DNA of 38,063 bases from a virus. Within the stretch, counting starts at the first letter, position 1. The number at the start of each line of letters is the position of its first letter. Positions 16,701 through 22,774 of the stretch are shown here, one piece after another. The DNA lies in the IMG/VR virus record IMGVR_UViG_3300042987_002960, positions 1-38,063 of that record, one strand, 5' to 3'. Both the position numbers and the translations under genes were made by a program. Under the pieces are notes generated by a model, which ran no database searches, was not told where the DNA came from, and was given only the letters and a program-made list of their open reading frames with translations.

Positions 16701-19700
16701 CGAGTATCGCAAGATGCAGCCGGCGTGGCAGGCGGTCATGGGCATGACCGTGGACGTGTGGGGGCCAAACCTCCTGCGCGGGTTGCTGCGCGAGCAGATG
16801 AAGGCGGACGGCTTCCGGCTGCGCAAGGCGGTGGCGGACCATTATCGCGGGCTGGCCGGGGCGCCGGACCCGCTGCAATCGCTCGGCGCGTTGCGGGACA
16901 AGATCATTGCCGCCAGTGGACTGGACCCGCAGGCGGCCGAGCGGCTGGCCAAAGCCATCGAAGCCGAATACGTCGCGCAGGTGGAGAAAGAGCGGGCGCG
17001 CGTGGCCAAACTGGTGGCGGAGCAGCGGGCGCGGGCGGCGGAGCGGGCCAAAGATGCGCCGCGCCGAGAAGCCGATGCGATTGTGGACGCGCTGCAAAGG
17101 GCGCAAACCGAATGGCTGAAGCCTGAACCCAAGCGATCCCAAGTGCGGGCGTTGGTGCGGGAGGCCATGAAGTCTGACCCATCGGCCAAATATCGGGAGG
17201 AGATACCCTTTCGGGCTGACTTGGCCAGCAAGCTGGAAGCAGTCGGGGTGCCGGCTGACTCGGCCGCCAAGCTGGCATACGAAGTCTGGCTGGCCAAACA
17301 GGCCCAAGACGCCAGCGCCACGGCCCGGCGACGACAAGCCGCTGCGGACAAGGAAGCCAAACAGGATCAAACGGACGCGGATGCGCTGCTGGAGAAGTGG
17401 GGCAAAGAGCAGACGGAGTGGCTTCGGCCGGATGCGCGGCCAAGCGTGGGCCGGGCGGTGCTGGAGGTATTGCGGCGGCGCGGTATGTCGCTGGCGGAAT
17501 TCCAGTCTGCATTTCGAGCGGCTTTGGCGGCGTTTCGGGTGGATGCCAAAACTGTGGCCGAGGTGGAATTCCAAGCGTGGCAAAAGTATCAGGCCAAAGA
17601 GGCGGCCCGCCGTCTGAAGACGGACTCACGTTCGCCTAAATCTGATGCCGAGAGCTTGCTGGATGCCTTCGAGCAGCGGCAGACGGAGTGGGTGAAGCCC
17701 GAGGCGCGCAAGTCGGTGGTGCGGGCCATCGTGCGTCAGGCATTGCGCGAGGGTGCGGCCGTGGCCGGTCTCAACGAGCAGGTCGTGCGCGGCGGGGTGC
17801 AGGCGCAGCTCGAAGCGGTGGGCGTGCCCCGCGAGGCGGCTTACCGGCTGGCGTATGAGGTCTGGCAGGAACGGCAGGCCAAGGGGGGCGGGATCGAGGC
17901 CGTGGTCGCGGCGCGCGTGAAGGAATTGCAGCTCGACCTCGGCCGCATCATCCGCCAGCACTGGACGCAGGTGGACAAGGCCGGCGAGAGCCTGGCCGAA
18001 CACATTGTCGGCGAGACCAAGATGCCCGCAGAGCAGGCCGAACGCCTCGCGGCCGCCATCCAGCGCCGTTTCAAGGCACTCGTGCAGGCGCGCAAGGAGC
18101 AGGCGTTGCGCAATCTGGCCAAGACGCCGGCGGCGCGCGAGCTGCAAAAGCCCAGCGTGGCGCAGCGGATCATCGAGGCCACCAACCTCGGCGCGCTGGA
18201 CAGCGAAGGCTTGTGGCAGGCCGTGGCGGACAAGCTGGGCTTGCCCACCTACTCGGACGAGGCCAGCGCCGAAGTGAAGCGGCTGGCCGACCGGGCGCAG
18301 CAGTTGCCCGAGGGCAGCGTGCAGCGGCAGGAAGCGACGGCGCGGCTGATGCGGTTCATTGCCCGGCAGAAGGGCGTCAACCTCGGCGATCTCGGCTGGG
18401 CGTTCTGGTATGCCAACACCTTGAGCGGGCCGTTCACGCACGCGGTCAATGCGTTCTCCAACGTGTTGAGCCTGGCGGGCAACGTGAGCACGCAGTTCCG
18501 CGACGTGCGCGGCATCCCGCAGATTCTGGCGGCCACGGCCAAGGGGTTCCGCACCGGGTTGACAGAGGCGCGGGCCATCGTGAAGCAGGGTCCGGGCGCG
18601 AACCGCACCAAGTTCACCGAGCAGGGGCAGGCGTTGGAGAATCTGGACCCGCAGGACTTTACCGGCGCCGGGCTGGTGAGCCAGTGGCGTTACGTGGCGC
18701 GGGCGTTGGCGGCGGCGGACGCGGCGTTCTACTTTCCAGCGCGCGAAGCCAAGGCGATCACGCTGGCGCGGGCGCTCGCCCGGCAGGAGGGCAAGACCGG
18801 CGCGGCCATCCGCAACCGGGCGCAGCAGATTCTCGACGGCACGGAGGAACAGCAGAACCTATGGGGCGCGCAAGTTGACCGCGAGCGGGCGCAGCTCGTG
18901 GCCATGGGCGAGAAGCCGGACGCGCTCTGGACCCCGCGCCGGCTCGAACAGCTCCGCGAGCAGGGCTGGGGCGCGGACATCGGCGAGGCGGCGGACGACT
19001 TTGCGCTGCGGACGACCTACAACAACCGGCCGTATGGCCTGGTGGGAGCGCTGGCGGACGTGGCCAAGTATGCCCAGCGGCGCGTGCCCGGCGCGCGGGC
19101 CGTGGTGCCGTTCGTCAACGTCGTGGCCAACGTGGTCAATGACAGCATCAACTACACGCCCTGGGGCTTTGCCCGCGCCTACGCGGCCAGCCGCACGGGT
19201 GAACCGAGCGTGACCTTAAGCCTGCCGTTTGAGTGGGCGGAGAATTTGCGCGAGGGCAAGTCACCCATGACGCCCGACGCCGTGGTGGATCTCCACGCCA
19301 AGGCCGCGCTGGGCACGGCGATGGTGGGCTCGCTCATGGCCATGGCGCTGGCCGGCCTTGATGACGACGATGGCGAGAACTTCCAGCTCTACGGCAGCGG
19401 GCCGAAGGATGCCGCGGCCCGCGCCGCGTTGCGCGAGACGGGCTGGCTGCCTTACTCGGTGCGCGTGAACGGCACGTATGTGAGCTTCGCCAACACGCCG
19501 CTGGCCATTCCGCTGGGTGCCCTCGGGCATTACCTGGACGCGGCGCGTTACGACAAGCGGTTTGAGCAGGCCGACGCCTTCAACCGCCTCGGCGTGGCAC
19601 TGTGGGGCGGCGCGCACATCATCACGCAGCAGAGTTTCATCGACGGCTTGGCGCGGTTGCTGGGCGCGCTCGAAGAGCGGCGCGGGCGGATCGACACCGC

Positions 19701-20193
19701 GAGCGACCGGGCCGTAGAGCAGGCGTTCCGCAGCATCAGCAGCGTGGCCGTGCCCAATGCCCTGCGGCAGCTCGACCGATTGAACGACCCCAAGATTTAC
19801 GACGCCCGCGGCATTGAGGGCGCGCTCGTGGCCGCCATTCCGTTTGCCCGTCGGGCCGGCAGCCCGGCCTTGAACGCCTTCGGCGAGCCGATCACGAACG
19901 AGCCATGGAAACGCTTCGCCAGCGATGCCGAGGCCAACGTGTGGACGGACTTGGCCCGCCGCAAGATTTACCCCAGCGTCGCGGACAAGGCCAAGAACGC
20001 CAACGGCCGCGAGATGACCGACGACGAGCATTACCGCTACGTCCAGGAGAGCGGGCAGGCCATCAAGCGCCGGTTGGAAACGCCCGGGATGCGCCAGATG
20101 ATCCGGTCGGGCAAGGAAGAGGACGCGCGCAAGGCCGTGACCGCCATCGTGCGCGAGGAACGCGAGCGCGCCCGGCGCCGGCTCGGGTTCTAG
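10735..20193 (+). CDS. Giant polyvalent ejection protein (gp16 position), 3152 aa
   Basis: One frame covers a quarter of the window. Order: residues 1-28, four L-x-L-E-P repeats; 35-300, Ala/Gly-rich helices with membrane-like runs (LAAGAVAGPAGVAFQYG); 345-490, Pro-rich linker with a duplicated METRP...PELADAI.AIR.GY unit; about 490-735, a low-GC insert; 739-819 and 1484-1562, two copies of one module; about 845-1420 between them, a helix-hairpin-helix-like region (FSPQKDWFMN, GAQHKVRSFYNN, VTMDTHA with Asp1290); 1563-2110, coiled coil; 2112-2382, three tandem repeats around QTEW[LV][KR]P; 2450 to the end, a conserved-looking region (FWYANTLSGPFTHAVNAFSN) like domains of large polyvalent phage proteins. 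Such proteins are ejected with the DNA. I see no transglycosylase motif. Confidence 0.75.
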   Translation: MPLDLEPLELEPVGSKLDLEPLDLEPVAAQPTSNKLADAARRIPAGVQSGTGRTLAGAVRAGDIAATPTFIPFMGGLGPGAETINRLNQQMPAVREEFVRGRPQRLAESTAYQLGREIEQAAAPTFGVDPARDNEFLAQLATAAGEMVPTLAAGAVAGPAGVAFQYGTSAGEAQAQEAIAAGKPEAADMAFLSAAGLGGITEAALGVPGRLLAIANRARKAGVNPGTFGRWANRNPMAAGIARAGAEGALREGAQEGLEQAGQNLIASDVAGYAPDRPVTEGVGRAMALGATLGGVIGGGSAGLNQAQRNERAALLRTLRDGRQVIVNEQTGTTDFPPLEGDELPPPPPPAPAPPAGPANVPPPMRGEAAMETRPSASWTPDGPRTPAVDPELADAIAAIRAGYNPEVEAPAPAPAAPLTFNLQPSTLPDVPGVPSPLEGQPYDTALRTRPEATMETRPAAPLGLQREPTVSPELADAIEAIRQGYEQEVENIDSPSAGAKGLPLTPFRREIERRHGEQYEVTVADVGGERVYLSANGDGLRLHSGLSGASRAGRGWYLNFDKSGAITGQSGDANGMTVPPLDKLRGVIDELAANSKPPHGSQEVFIRYGPLPKVGRSKNFVTGKLEDGISVYGATWNPAFKRYELAGADHSATAQDLISQGKSAKLLSGEVIGTGSDGEPLIKNPKLLGSLTFLDSGYVLKRPLSGSRGEPMPLSASTPPDQSGGPSAQPAQARTVGNSAIDAAIAALDAAKIKTQGIYTLPDLGLTVTLWNGSLDAAKLALRAGRSLAQAVEAGIDWLRAQGQRFDEARVRTALEQTVKADARIAATKARTVAGRTVGTSNPTTKRRSGEGTDPDHNVSLQRLRSRNPEAYRKNALLLTRYPLVAREYPDLAERMRAIDSPYEAAEERYENAKEKLEEAKSRVEKALAGLLERKANSIKAAEVEAWMRSDPNSKLTVAVRNAQELVATRKAQRDEAADRRSERIDALAKSKRLLPLEDADRIYESYIKVVESNLEALIKLASTTWRDTARLWYDGANLIAQDFARQFGATLEQASAVLAVFSPQKDWFMNVALARRMMNIWQNDQNTRWSPEMSRQFIKRSGEPQPVEDKETGQFVTSPKLVSEWNPDGIKYDKGARPGPPDADGNPTWLNWDNEKAAKNLEEARELLKDLEGRTLAELKDPDLQARFIRMLSEVRDNPNYPKVTPDGQFGELMRNENGKVLKIAWGGYNTIEKAIAVMSSRLELKSGQVLTSEADVISAALGAQHKVRSFYNNIVDPANTSGHVTMDTHAIAALLWMPLSGASPEVTQNFGGAGTMNDGELGIKGMYAANAEAYRRAAVAFSLLPREVQSITWEAVRMLFPAKWKADKTNVAKVRDIWEQYLRNELTIDQARNAVFQLVFGRDLAGAIADDSGVGSPSWTDAMGDSAPDSQAAQETNDARVVSEARGAWGPGSGRGAGSAGSVGGGGNPAAVVRPAAEGVVDSAIAALEAAKVKPGGLYALPDLGLTVTLWNGTLTAAQVALRATRSLAQAVQAGVDWLRAQGQAFDEGEVRKALEQGLLQAPGIREHVGKRLLQEDFSPAAKAALEPLLRYEVKPDAQLFAEAAAVVEAIGPMEAEANYFGNPWGLPADAHVVLGFAIGNGLSTLEAQARAAGDTALADRIGRQNAEFQSQFVLQSTETARTLRAYRYFDLVGNLSPFTADLFARKVIERASQKQKQRIKPALDKGPDGEPGLTDRLNEINRTGIEESARTPEVQGTARTVINQTIEAEAERKDTAVQKAITLEVSNTLETLPSVVRKANAAVLGAWDKLAAGEQVRQQAGRAGQALENSLWSAIKQRGGAISTVSSVIAQVNRALHEQVNRTLGVTPQQFVNPTTYLMRLRDALGNAEVMSRIWEQTRAAVGNNLAAIDEMERLLVRIQTEIAELEADAKTPLAGGPEVTARDAKLKAQQQAARDEMLKGRNAAIAEAIKQRRDRIADVTAQLAEYRKMQPAWQAVMGMTVDVWGPNLLRGLLREQMKADGFRLRKAVADHYRGLAGAPDPLQSLGALRDKIIAASGLDPQAAERLAKAIEAEYVAQVEKERARVAKLVAEQRARAAERAKDAPRREADAIVDALQRAQTEWLKPEPKRSQVRALVREAMKSDPSAKYREEIPFRADLASKLEAVGVPADSAAKLAYEVWLAKQAQDASATARRRQAAADKEAKQDQTDADALLEKWGKEQTEWLRPDARPSVGRAVLEVLRRRGMSLAEFQSAFRAALAAFRVDAKTVAEVEFQAWQKYQAKEAARRLKTDSRSPKSDAESLLDAFEQRQTEWVKPEARKSVVRAIVRQALREGAAVAGLNEQVVRGGVQAQLEAVGVPREAAYRLAYEVWQERQAKGGGIEAVVAARVKELQLDLGRIIRQHWTQVDKAGESLAEHIVGETKMPAEQAERLAAAIQRRFKALVQARKEQALRNLAKTPAARELQKPSVAQRIIEATNLGALDSEGLWQAVADKLGLPTYSDEASAEVKRLADRAQQLPEGSVQRQEATARLMRFIARQKGVNLGDLGWAFWYANTLSGPFTHAVNAFSNVLSLAGNVSTQFRDVRGIPQILAATAKGFRTGLTEARAIVKQGPGANRTKFTEQGQALENLDPQDFTGAGLVSQWRYVARALAAADAAFYFPAREAKAITLARALARQEGKTGAAIRNRAQQILDGTEEQQNLWGAQVDRERAQLVAMGEKPDALWTPRRLEQLREQGWGADIGEAADDFALRTTYNNRPYGLVGALADVAKYAQRRVPGARAVVPFVNVVANVVNDSINYTPWGFARAYAASRTGEPSVTLSLPFEWAENLREGKSPMTPDAVVDLHAKAALGTAMVGSLMAMALAGLDDDDGENFQLYGSGPKDAAARAALRETGWLPYSVRVNGTYVSFANTPLAIPLGALGHYLDAARYDKRFEQADAFNRLGVALWGGAHIITQQSFIDGLARLLGALEERRGRIDTASDRAVEQAFRSISSVAVPNALRQLDRLNDPKIYDARGIEGALVAAIPFARRAGSPALNAFGEPITNEPWKRFASDAEANVWTDLARRKIYPSVADKAKNANGREMTDDEHYRYVQESGQAIKRRLETPGMRQMIRSGKEEDARKAVTAIVREERERARRRLGF
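11991..12017 (+). repeat. CCTTCAA-type 7-base repeat captured in coding sequence
   Basis: Four near-perfect 7-base units (CCTTCAA, one as TCTTCAA) lie inside the Pro-rich linker of the giant gene and are translated as FNLQPST. The same unit occurs in reverse at 22251-22282, again read as FNLQPS. Confidence 0.8.
12949..13191 (+). repeat. Internal module, copy 1
   Basis: Encodes about 81 residues containing LPDLGLTVTLWNG, ALRAGRSLAQAVEAG and DWLRAQGQ. It is homologous to 15184-15420; shared blocks include GACTGGCTCCGCGCCCAAGG. Copy 1 follows the low-GC insert of the giant gene. Confidence 0.85.
14948..15184 (+). other. Out-of-frame embedded reading frame, 78 codons, inside the giant gene
   Basis: In the second frame, GTG 14948 to TAG 15184 reads as an ordinary charged globular protein (MTLPEQLRMIQEWEALPGQT at the start; ESFLRHEGLGGRDLDEVLDQ later). 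The giant frame here gives only a Gly/Ser/Ala-rich linker. By hand count, third codon positions are G or C in 60 of 78 codons in this frame but 28 of 78 in the giant frame, the reverse of what is expected if the giant frame were the original one. It is either an overlapping gene still translated or the relic of a captured gene now read in the wrong frame. I do not recognise the protein. Confidence 0.6.
15184..15420 (+). repeat. Internal module, copy 2
   Basis: Homologous to 12949-13191 (LPDLGLTVTLWNG, SLAQAVQAGVDWLRAQGQ). It begins at the last base of the TAG that closes the embedded frame, so the boundary is sharp. Confidence 0.85.
17069..17880 (+). repeat. Three tandem repeats in the giant protein
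   Basis: Starting near 17069, 17368 and 17641, three units of roughly 80-100 residues share DA..L[LV]D....QTEW[LV][KR]P...[RK]..VR and end with A.[EQ]VW or AWQKYQ. They appear diverged but aligned, and look like helical repeats that lengthen the rod part of the protein. Confidence 0.75.
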
Positions 20194-20206
20194 CCGCTCG
20201 CACCAT

Positions 20207-20505
20207 AAGTCACACCGCGGGCGCATAGTTGCTGCGTTCTCGTGGGATTGCGTGGCCTGCGGGTTGTCTGTAAATCAGTTGGCTCACGCCTTCGCTGGTT
20301 CGAATCCAGCTCCTACCACCACCCTCTTTCCCCCGCAGTTTCCGCCCAATTACGGGCATTTGGTGCCCTGTTTGCAGGGGTTTCGTGCGGGTGGGTGGGT
20401 TGGGCGTCAGTTGGGAAGCGGAAATTTCCGCTTGCTTTGGTAGCTCGTGAGCGGCACAACCGGAAGCATGCAAGTCACACCAAAACCTACCCAAGAAGTC
20501 ACACC
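20207..20505 (+). other. attP: Phage attachment site (attP) with arm-type repeats
   Basis: The core is a tRNA-Tyr 3' half (20268-20321). The 10-mer AAGTCACACC occurs at 20207-20216 on the left and at 20472-20481 and 20496-20505 on the right, the last two inside the start of the integrase gene. A core flanked on both sides by repeated arm sites beside an integrase gene is the expected build of attP. Phage genes on both sides of the core mean this is attP rather than attL or attR. Confidence 0.8.
20268..20321 (+). other. tRNA-Tyr 3' half (attP core)
   Basis: It reads from a CTGTAAA anticodon loop (GTA anticodon, Tyr), through a class-II variable arm (GGC/GCC stem, 20281-20290) and a perfect T-arm (GCTGG, TTCGAAT, CCAGC; 20294-20310), to acceptor strand TCCTACC, discriminator A and CCA. 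No 5' half (a GGTAGGA acceptor strand) is present, and the anticodon stem breaks down 5' of the loop. Integration would rebuild the host tRNA gene, as many tyrosine integrases do. Confidence 0.88.
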
Positions 20506-21739
20506 AGCACCCGCCAGCCCGGCACCGGAGTTCCGGCCCGAGGTGGTGCGGCTGCCGGTGCATCGGTTCCGCGTGGCCGGTTTCACGCGCCAATTCAGCC
20601 TCACCAAACGCGCGCCCGGACGCGGCGAGCCGTGGTATCTGGTGAGCATCATCAAGGGCCGGCGGTTTCATCATTCGCTTGAGACGGCGGATGCGAAGCT
20701 GGCCGAGGATCGGGCGCGCGTGAAATACATTTTGCCGGCGCTGGCCGGGGATTGGGAACGGGTGGAGGCGGGCAAGCTCAAGAAACCGTTTGCCACCGTG
20801 GGCGAGGTGCTGGCGCATTGGGTGTCGCTGGACCTGGGCGCGGGCGAGGCGCACAAGCGCGCGGCCGCGAACCAACTGCGCAACGTGCTGCGGCAGGCGG
20901 GCGTGGTGGACCCGGACGCGGCGAGCACGGCGGTGCTGACGGGCGCGACGGCGTTCGCCTACTGGGATGCCGTGCAGCGGTCGGCTGAGGCGATGCGGCA
21001 GGTGGACGCGGCGCGGCGCCGGCGCACGGCGCTCTCGACCTGGAACCAAGCCAAGAGCGTGCTGCAACCGGCGGCCGTGGTGTGCTACCAGCAGGCTGGG
21101 CTCGCGTTGCCGTCGTTCGGCGAATTTCTTGAGCACGGCGCGGCGCGGATCAAGAAGGTCAAGGGCTTGGCCAAGGGCGAGGTGGCGGTGCCGGACTTTG
21201 AACTCATGGGCCGGCTGCTGGCGAGCTGGCCGGCTCTGAGTTGGAATGAGTTTGCGGGCGTGGGGCTGGCGTTGGCGTTCGGGCTACGGGCGGGCGAATG
21301 GGCGGAGGCGCGCTGGGAGTGGTTCCGGGTGCGGAATGGTCAATGGGTGATTGAGGCCACGGCGGAGGTCAAGAACCAGAGCGGGCGCATCGAGGTGCGG
21401 GCGATCAATCCCTACTGGGCGACGTTCATGGAGCGGGCGCGACGCGAGGGGCGCTGGCAGGCCGAGGGCTACGTCCTAACCGGCAGCGAGAACGAACGGC
21501 AGAACGAGGTGGAGGAGCGCATCAGTGCCTGGATGCGCGGCGGCGGCTGGACGGCGCAGAAGACGAATCATGCGTTCCGGGCGTTCTCGGGGGCGCTGGT
21601 GGTGCTCAAGTGGGGCTCGGATCAAGCGCGCGAATGGCTGCGGCATTCGAGCGTGACGACGACGGAGCGGCATTATACGAAGGATTGGCTCAGGGCCAAC
21701 GCGGGGCGGCCGGTGGTGGTGGAGTGGGCGGAAGCGTGA
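20447..21739 (+). CDS. int: Tyrosine-family integrase
   Basis: 430 residues from GTG 20447; ATG 20468 is an alternative start, seven residues shorter. The C-terminal half has the tyrosine recombinase residues: Arg281 in GLRAGEW, HxxR as His375-Ala-Phe-Arg378, His400 in LRHSS, and nucleophile Tyr410 in ERHYTKD (GTG numbering). The N-terminus has an arm-binding-like basic strand region (FTRQFSLTKRAPG) and a middle SAM-like helical domain. It sits directly beside the attP core and should integrate the phage into a host tRNA-Tyr gene. Two arm-type sites overlap its first codons, so integrase binding could also reduce its own expression (inference). Confidence 0.93.
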   Translation: MSGTTGSMQVTPKPTQEVTPAPASPAPEFRPEVVRLPVHRFRVAGFTRQFSLTKRAPGRGEPWYLVSIIKGRRFHHSLETADAKLAEDRARVKYILPALAGDWERVEAGKLKKPFATVGEVLAHWVSLDLGAGEAHKRAAANQLRNVLRQAGVVDPDAASTAVLTGATAFAYWDAVQRSAEAMRQVDAARRRRTALSTWNQAKSVLQPAAVVCYQQAGLALPSFGEFLEHGAARIKKVKGLAKGEVAVPDFELMGRLLASWPALSWNEFAGVGLALAFGLRAGEWAEARWEWFRVRNGQWVIEATAEVKNQSGRIEVRAINPYWATFMERARREGRWQAEGYVLTGSENERQNEVEERISAWMRGGGWTAQKTNHAFRAFSGALVVLKWGSDQAREWLRHSSVTTTERHYTKDWLRANAGRPVVVEWAEA

Positions 21740-21741
21740 GA

Positions 21742-21766
21742 CACGGATTGCACGGATTGCACGGAT
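21742..21766 (+). repeat. CACGGATTG tandem repeat
   Basis: Two full 9-base units and a partial third lie right after the integrase stop. Similar CACGGAT strings are, from memory, common dispersed repeats in Verrucomicrobiota and related genomes; this has not been checked. Confidence 0.8.
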
Positions 21767-21774
21767 CAAAGCAG

Positions 21775-21809
21775 AAAGGCCCGCCGCGATGAACTCGGGG
21801 CGGGCCTTT
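21775..21809. terminator. Bidirectional terminator between int and the leftward operon
   Basis: AAAGGCCCGCC (21775-21785) pairs perfectly with GGCGGGCCTTT (21799-21809) across a 13-base loop. The A-run on one side and T-run on the other give each strand a GC stem ending in U residues. It lies between the convergent int gene and the last leftward gene. Confidence 0.85.
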
Positions 21810-21830
21810 GGGGGTTGGGTGCGACTGTAG

Positions 21831-22058
21831 TTATGCGGCCTTGGCAGCCATAAACCGTTGCAGCTTGTAGAACTGGGCCACGGCTTGGTGCGTGCGGTCG
21901 GGTGTGGTCGCGGTTTGGCCGTCGTTCGCAATCCATGCTTCGCGGAGGTGCGCGGCAGCATATTCGACGTGATCGCGCGTCAAGGCGTCGGCGGCGTGGC
22001 CGTGGCCAATGGCGCGGAGGTGGTCAAGAGCGGCGTCCAAGTGTTCGGCGGTGGTCAT
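21831..22058 (-). CDS. Hypothetical small protein, 75 aa
   Basis: Start chosen at the ATG overlapping the upstream gene stop (22055-22058); a longer in-frame extension overlaps two other genes and lacks coding character. The product is mainly helical, with His-rich stretches (AEHLDAALDHLRAIGHGHAA) and a basic C-terminus (FYKLQRFMAAKAA). It is the last gene of the leftward operon, ending about 20 bases before the shared terminator. No family recognised. Confidence 0.6.
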   Translation of the reverse strand: MTTAEHLDAALDHLRAIGHGHAADALTRDHVEYAAAHLREAWIANDGQTATTPDRTHQAVAQFYKLQRFMAAKAA

Positions 22059-22243
22059 TCGGGGGCCTTCTCTTTGTAGCCGGCGGCGCGGTCGAGGTGT
22101 TTCTCGACCCACGGCGCGAGCGGGCCGGGGCGCGCGGCGCGCACGTAGGCGGCTTTGCGTTTGCGGGTGAGGCGGACAACGAGGAGCGAATCCTTGGGCG
22201 TGTCGCCGTGCTGGGCGTTGGTGTTTCCGGGGGCGGCGCTCAT
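22055..22243 (-). CDS. Hypothetical small basic protein, 62 aa
   Basis: Coupled on both sides: its start overlaps the preceding leftward gene stop and its stop overlaps the next start. The N-terminus (MSAAPGNTNAQHGDTPKD) looks disordered, followed by a basic strand/helix (LLVVRLTRKRKAAYVRAARP). The arrangement resembles short nucleic-acid-binding proteins, and the N-terminal style recalls the G-N-x-N-A-x-x-H-G motif in some small phage terminase-associated proteins, but that is weak. No function is assigned. Confidence 0.55.
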   Translation of the reverse strand: MSAAPGNTNAQHGDTPKDSLLVVRLTRKRKAAYVRAARPGPLAPWVEKHLDRAAGYKEKAPE

Positions 22244-22674
22244 GCGGGGGAAGGTTGCAGGTTGAAGGTTGAAGGTTGAAGGGGCGCGCCTGTGGCCTTG
22301 GCGATGGCGGCAAGTGCCACTTCCCGGGCCAGTCTAGCGTCCACCCTCAAAACGTCAGTGGTCGCAGGCGTGCGGAGGCCAGTGTATTGAACCGGCTGGT
22401 CAAGCGCGGCGTAAATTGCTTGCAGCGCAGCCAGCATTTCTGGAGCGCTGGCGATCAGGCGGGCGTTGGCGCGGGCCTCGTCAGCAGACGCCCCTGCGTC
22501 TTGAATAGATGTCCAAGCGCCAGGAGCCTTTGCTAGAGGGATCGTGGCGATCCAGTATTTGATCTTGGAGCGAGAATCAGCAGGGGAGCTGTTGCCAACG
22601 CAAACCCCAACCGACGGATGGGAACCGGCGAATTCAAGGGCTGACCACGGGCCGGGTGTGTGGTGTGTGTTCAT
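22240..22674 (-). CDS. Conserved prophage-type protein starting HTPGPW, 144 aa
   Basis: Begins MNTHHTPGPW and contains ADEARANARLIASAPEMLAA followed by a helical segment ending AIAKATGA. This HTPGPW ... NARLI.[AS]AP[ED][ML]L.AL pattern is familiar from small prophage proteins of unknown function in many bacteria. The last 13 residues come from a captured 7-base repeat (LQPSTFNLQPSPA). It is preceded by an AGAGAAAG ribosome-binding stretch located in a 93-base repeat that is shared with the next gene upstream. Confidence 0.75.
   Translation of the reverse strand: MNTHHTPGPWSALEFAGSHPSVGVCVGNSSPADSRSKIKYWIATIPLAKAPGAWTSIQDAGASADEARANARLIASAPEMLAALQAIYAALDQPVQYTGLRTPATTDVLRVDARLAREVALAAIAKATGAPLQPSTFNLQPSPA
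22251..22282 (-). repeat. CCTTCAA-type 7-base repeat, minus-strand copy
   Basis: On the minus strand, about four units of CCTTCAA (the last degenerate, CCTGCAA) form the final codons of the 22240-22674 gene. It uses the same units and reading frame as 11991-12017. Confidence 0.8.
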
Positions 22675-22678
22675 CGTG

Positions 22679-22771
22679 TCGTCTTTCTCTTGATGCCGGA
22701 ACCGCCGGCGCGGGCTGGGGCACGCTGCCCCGCCTACCGCGTCCGGCCGCAGCCGGGCGCGGGGTGGCGGG
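22679..22771 (-). repeat. 93-base leader repeat, copy A
   Basis: 90 of 93 bases match 22988-23080. On the minus strand it ends in AGAGAAAGACGA just before the ATG at 22674 and contains the hairpin GGGGCA-GCG-TGCCCC. Confidence 0.9.
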
Positions 22772-22774
22772 GCA

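Noticed and set aside
10735-20193. Lytic transglycosylase domain in the giant protein, expected by analogy with T7 gp16
   Set aside because: I found no catalytic Glu-Ser or GLMQ-type motif on reading the translation. A diverged domain cannot be excluded by eye.
20221-20321. Complete tRNA-Tyr gene
   Set aside because: Only the 3' half exists. No matching 5' acceptor strand or D-arm lies upstream, and the anticodon stem fails on its 5' side, so it is an attachment core and not a gene.
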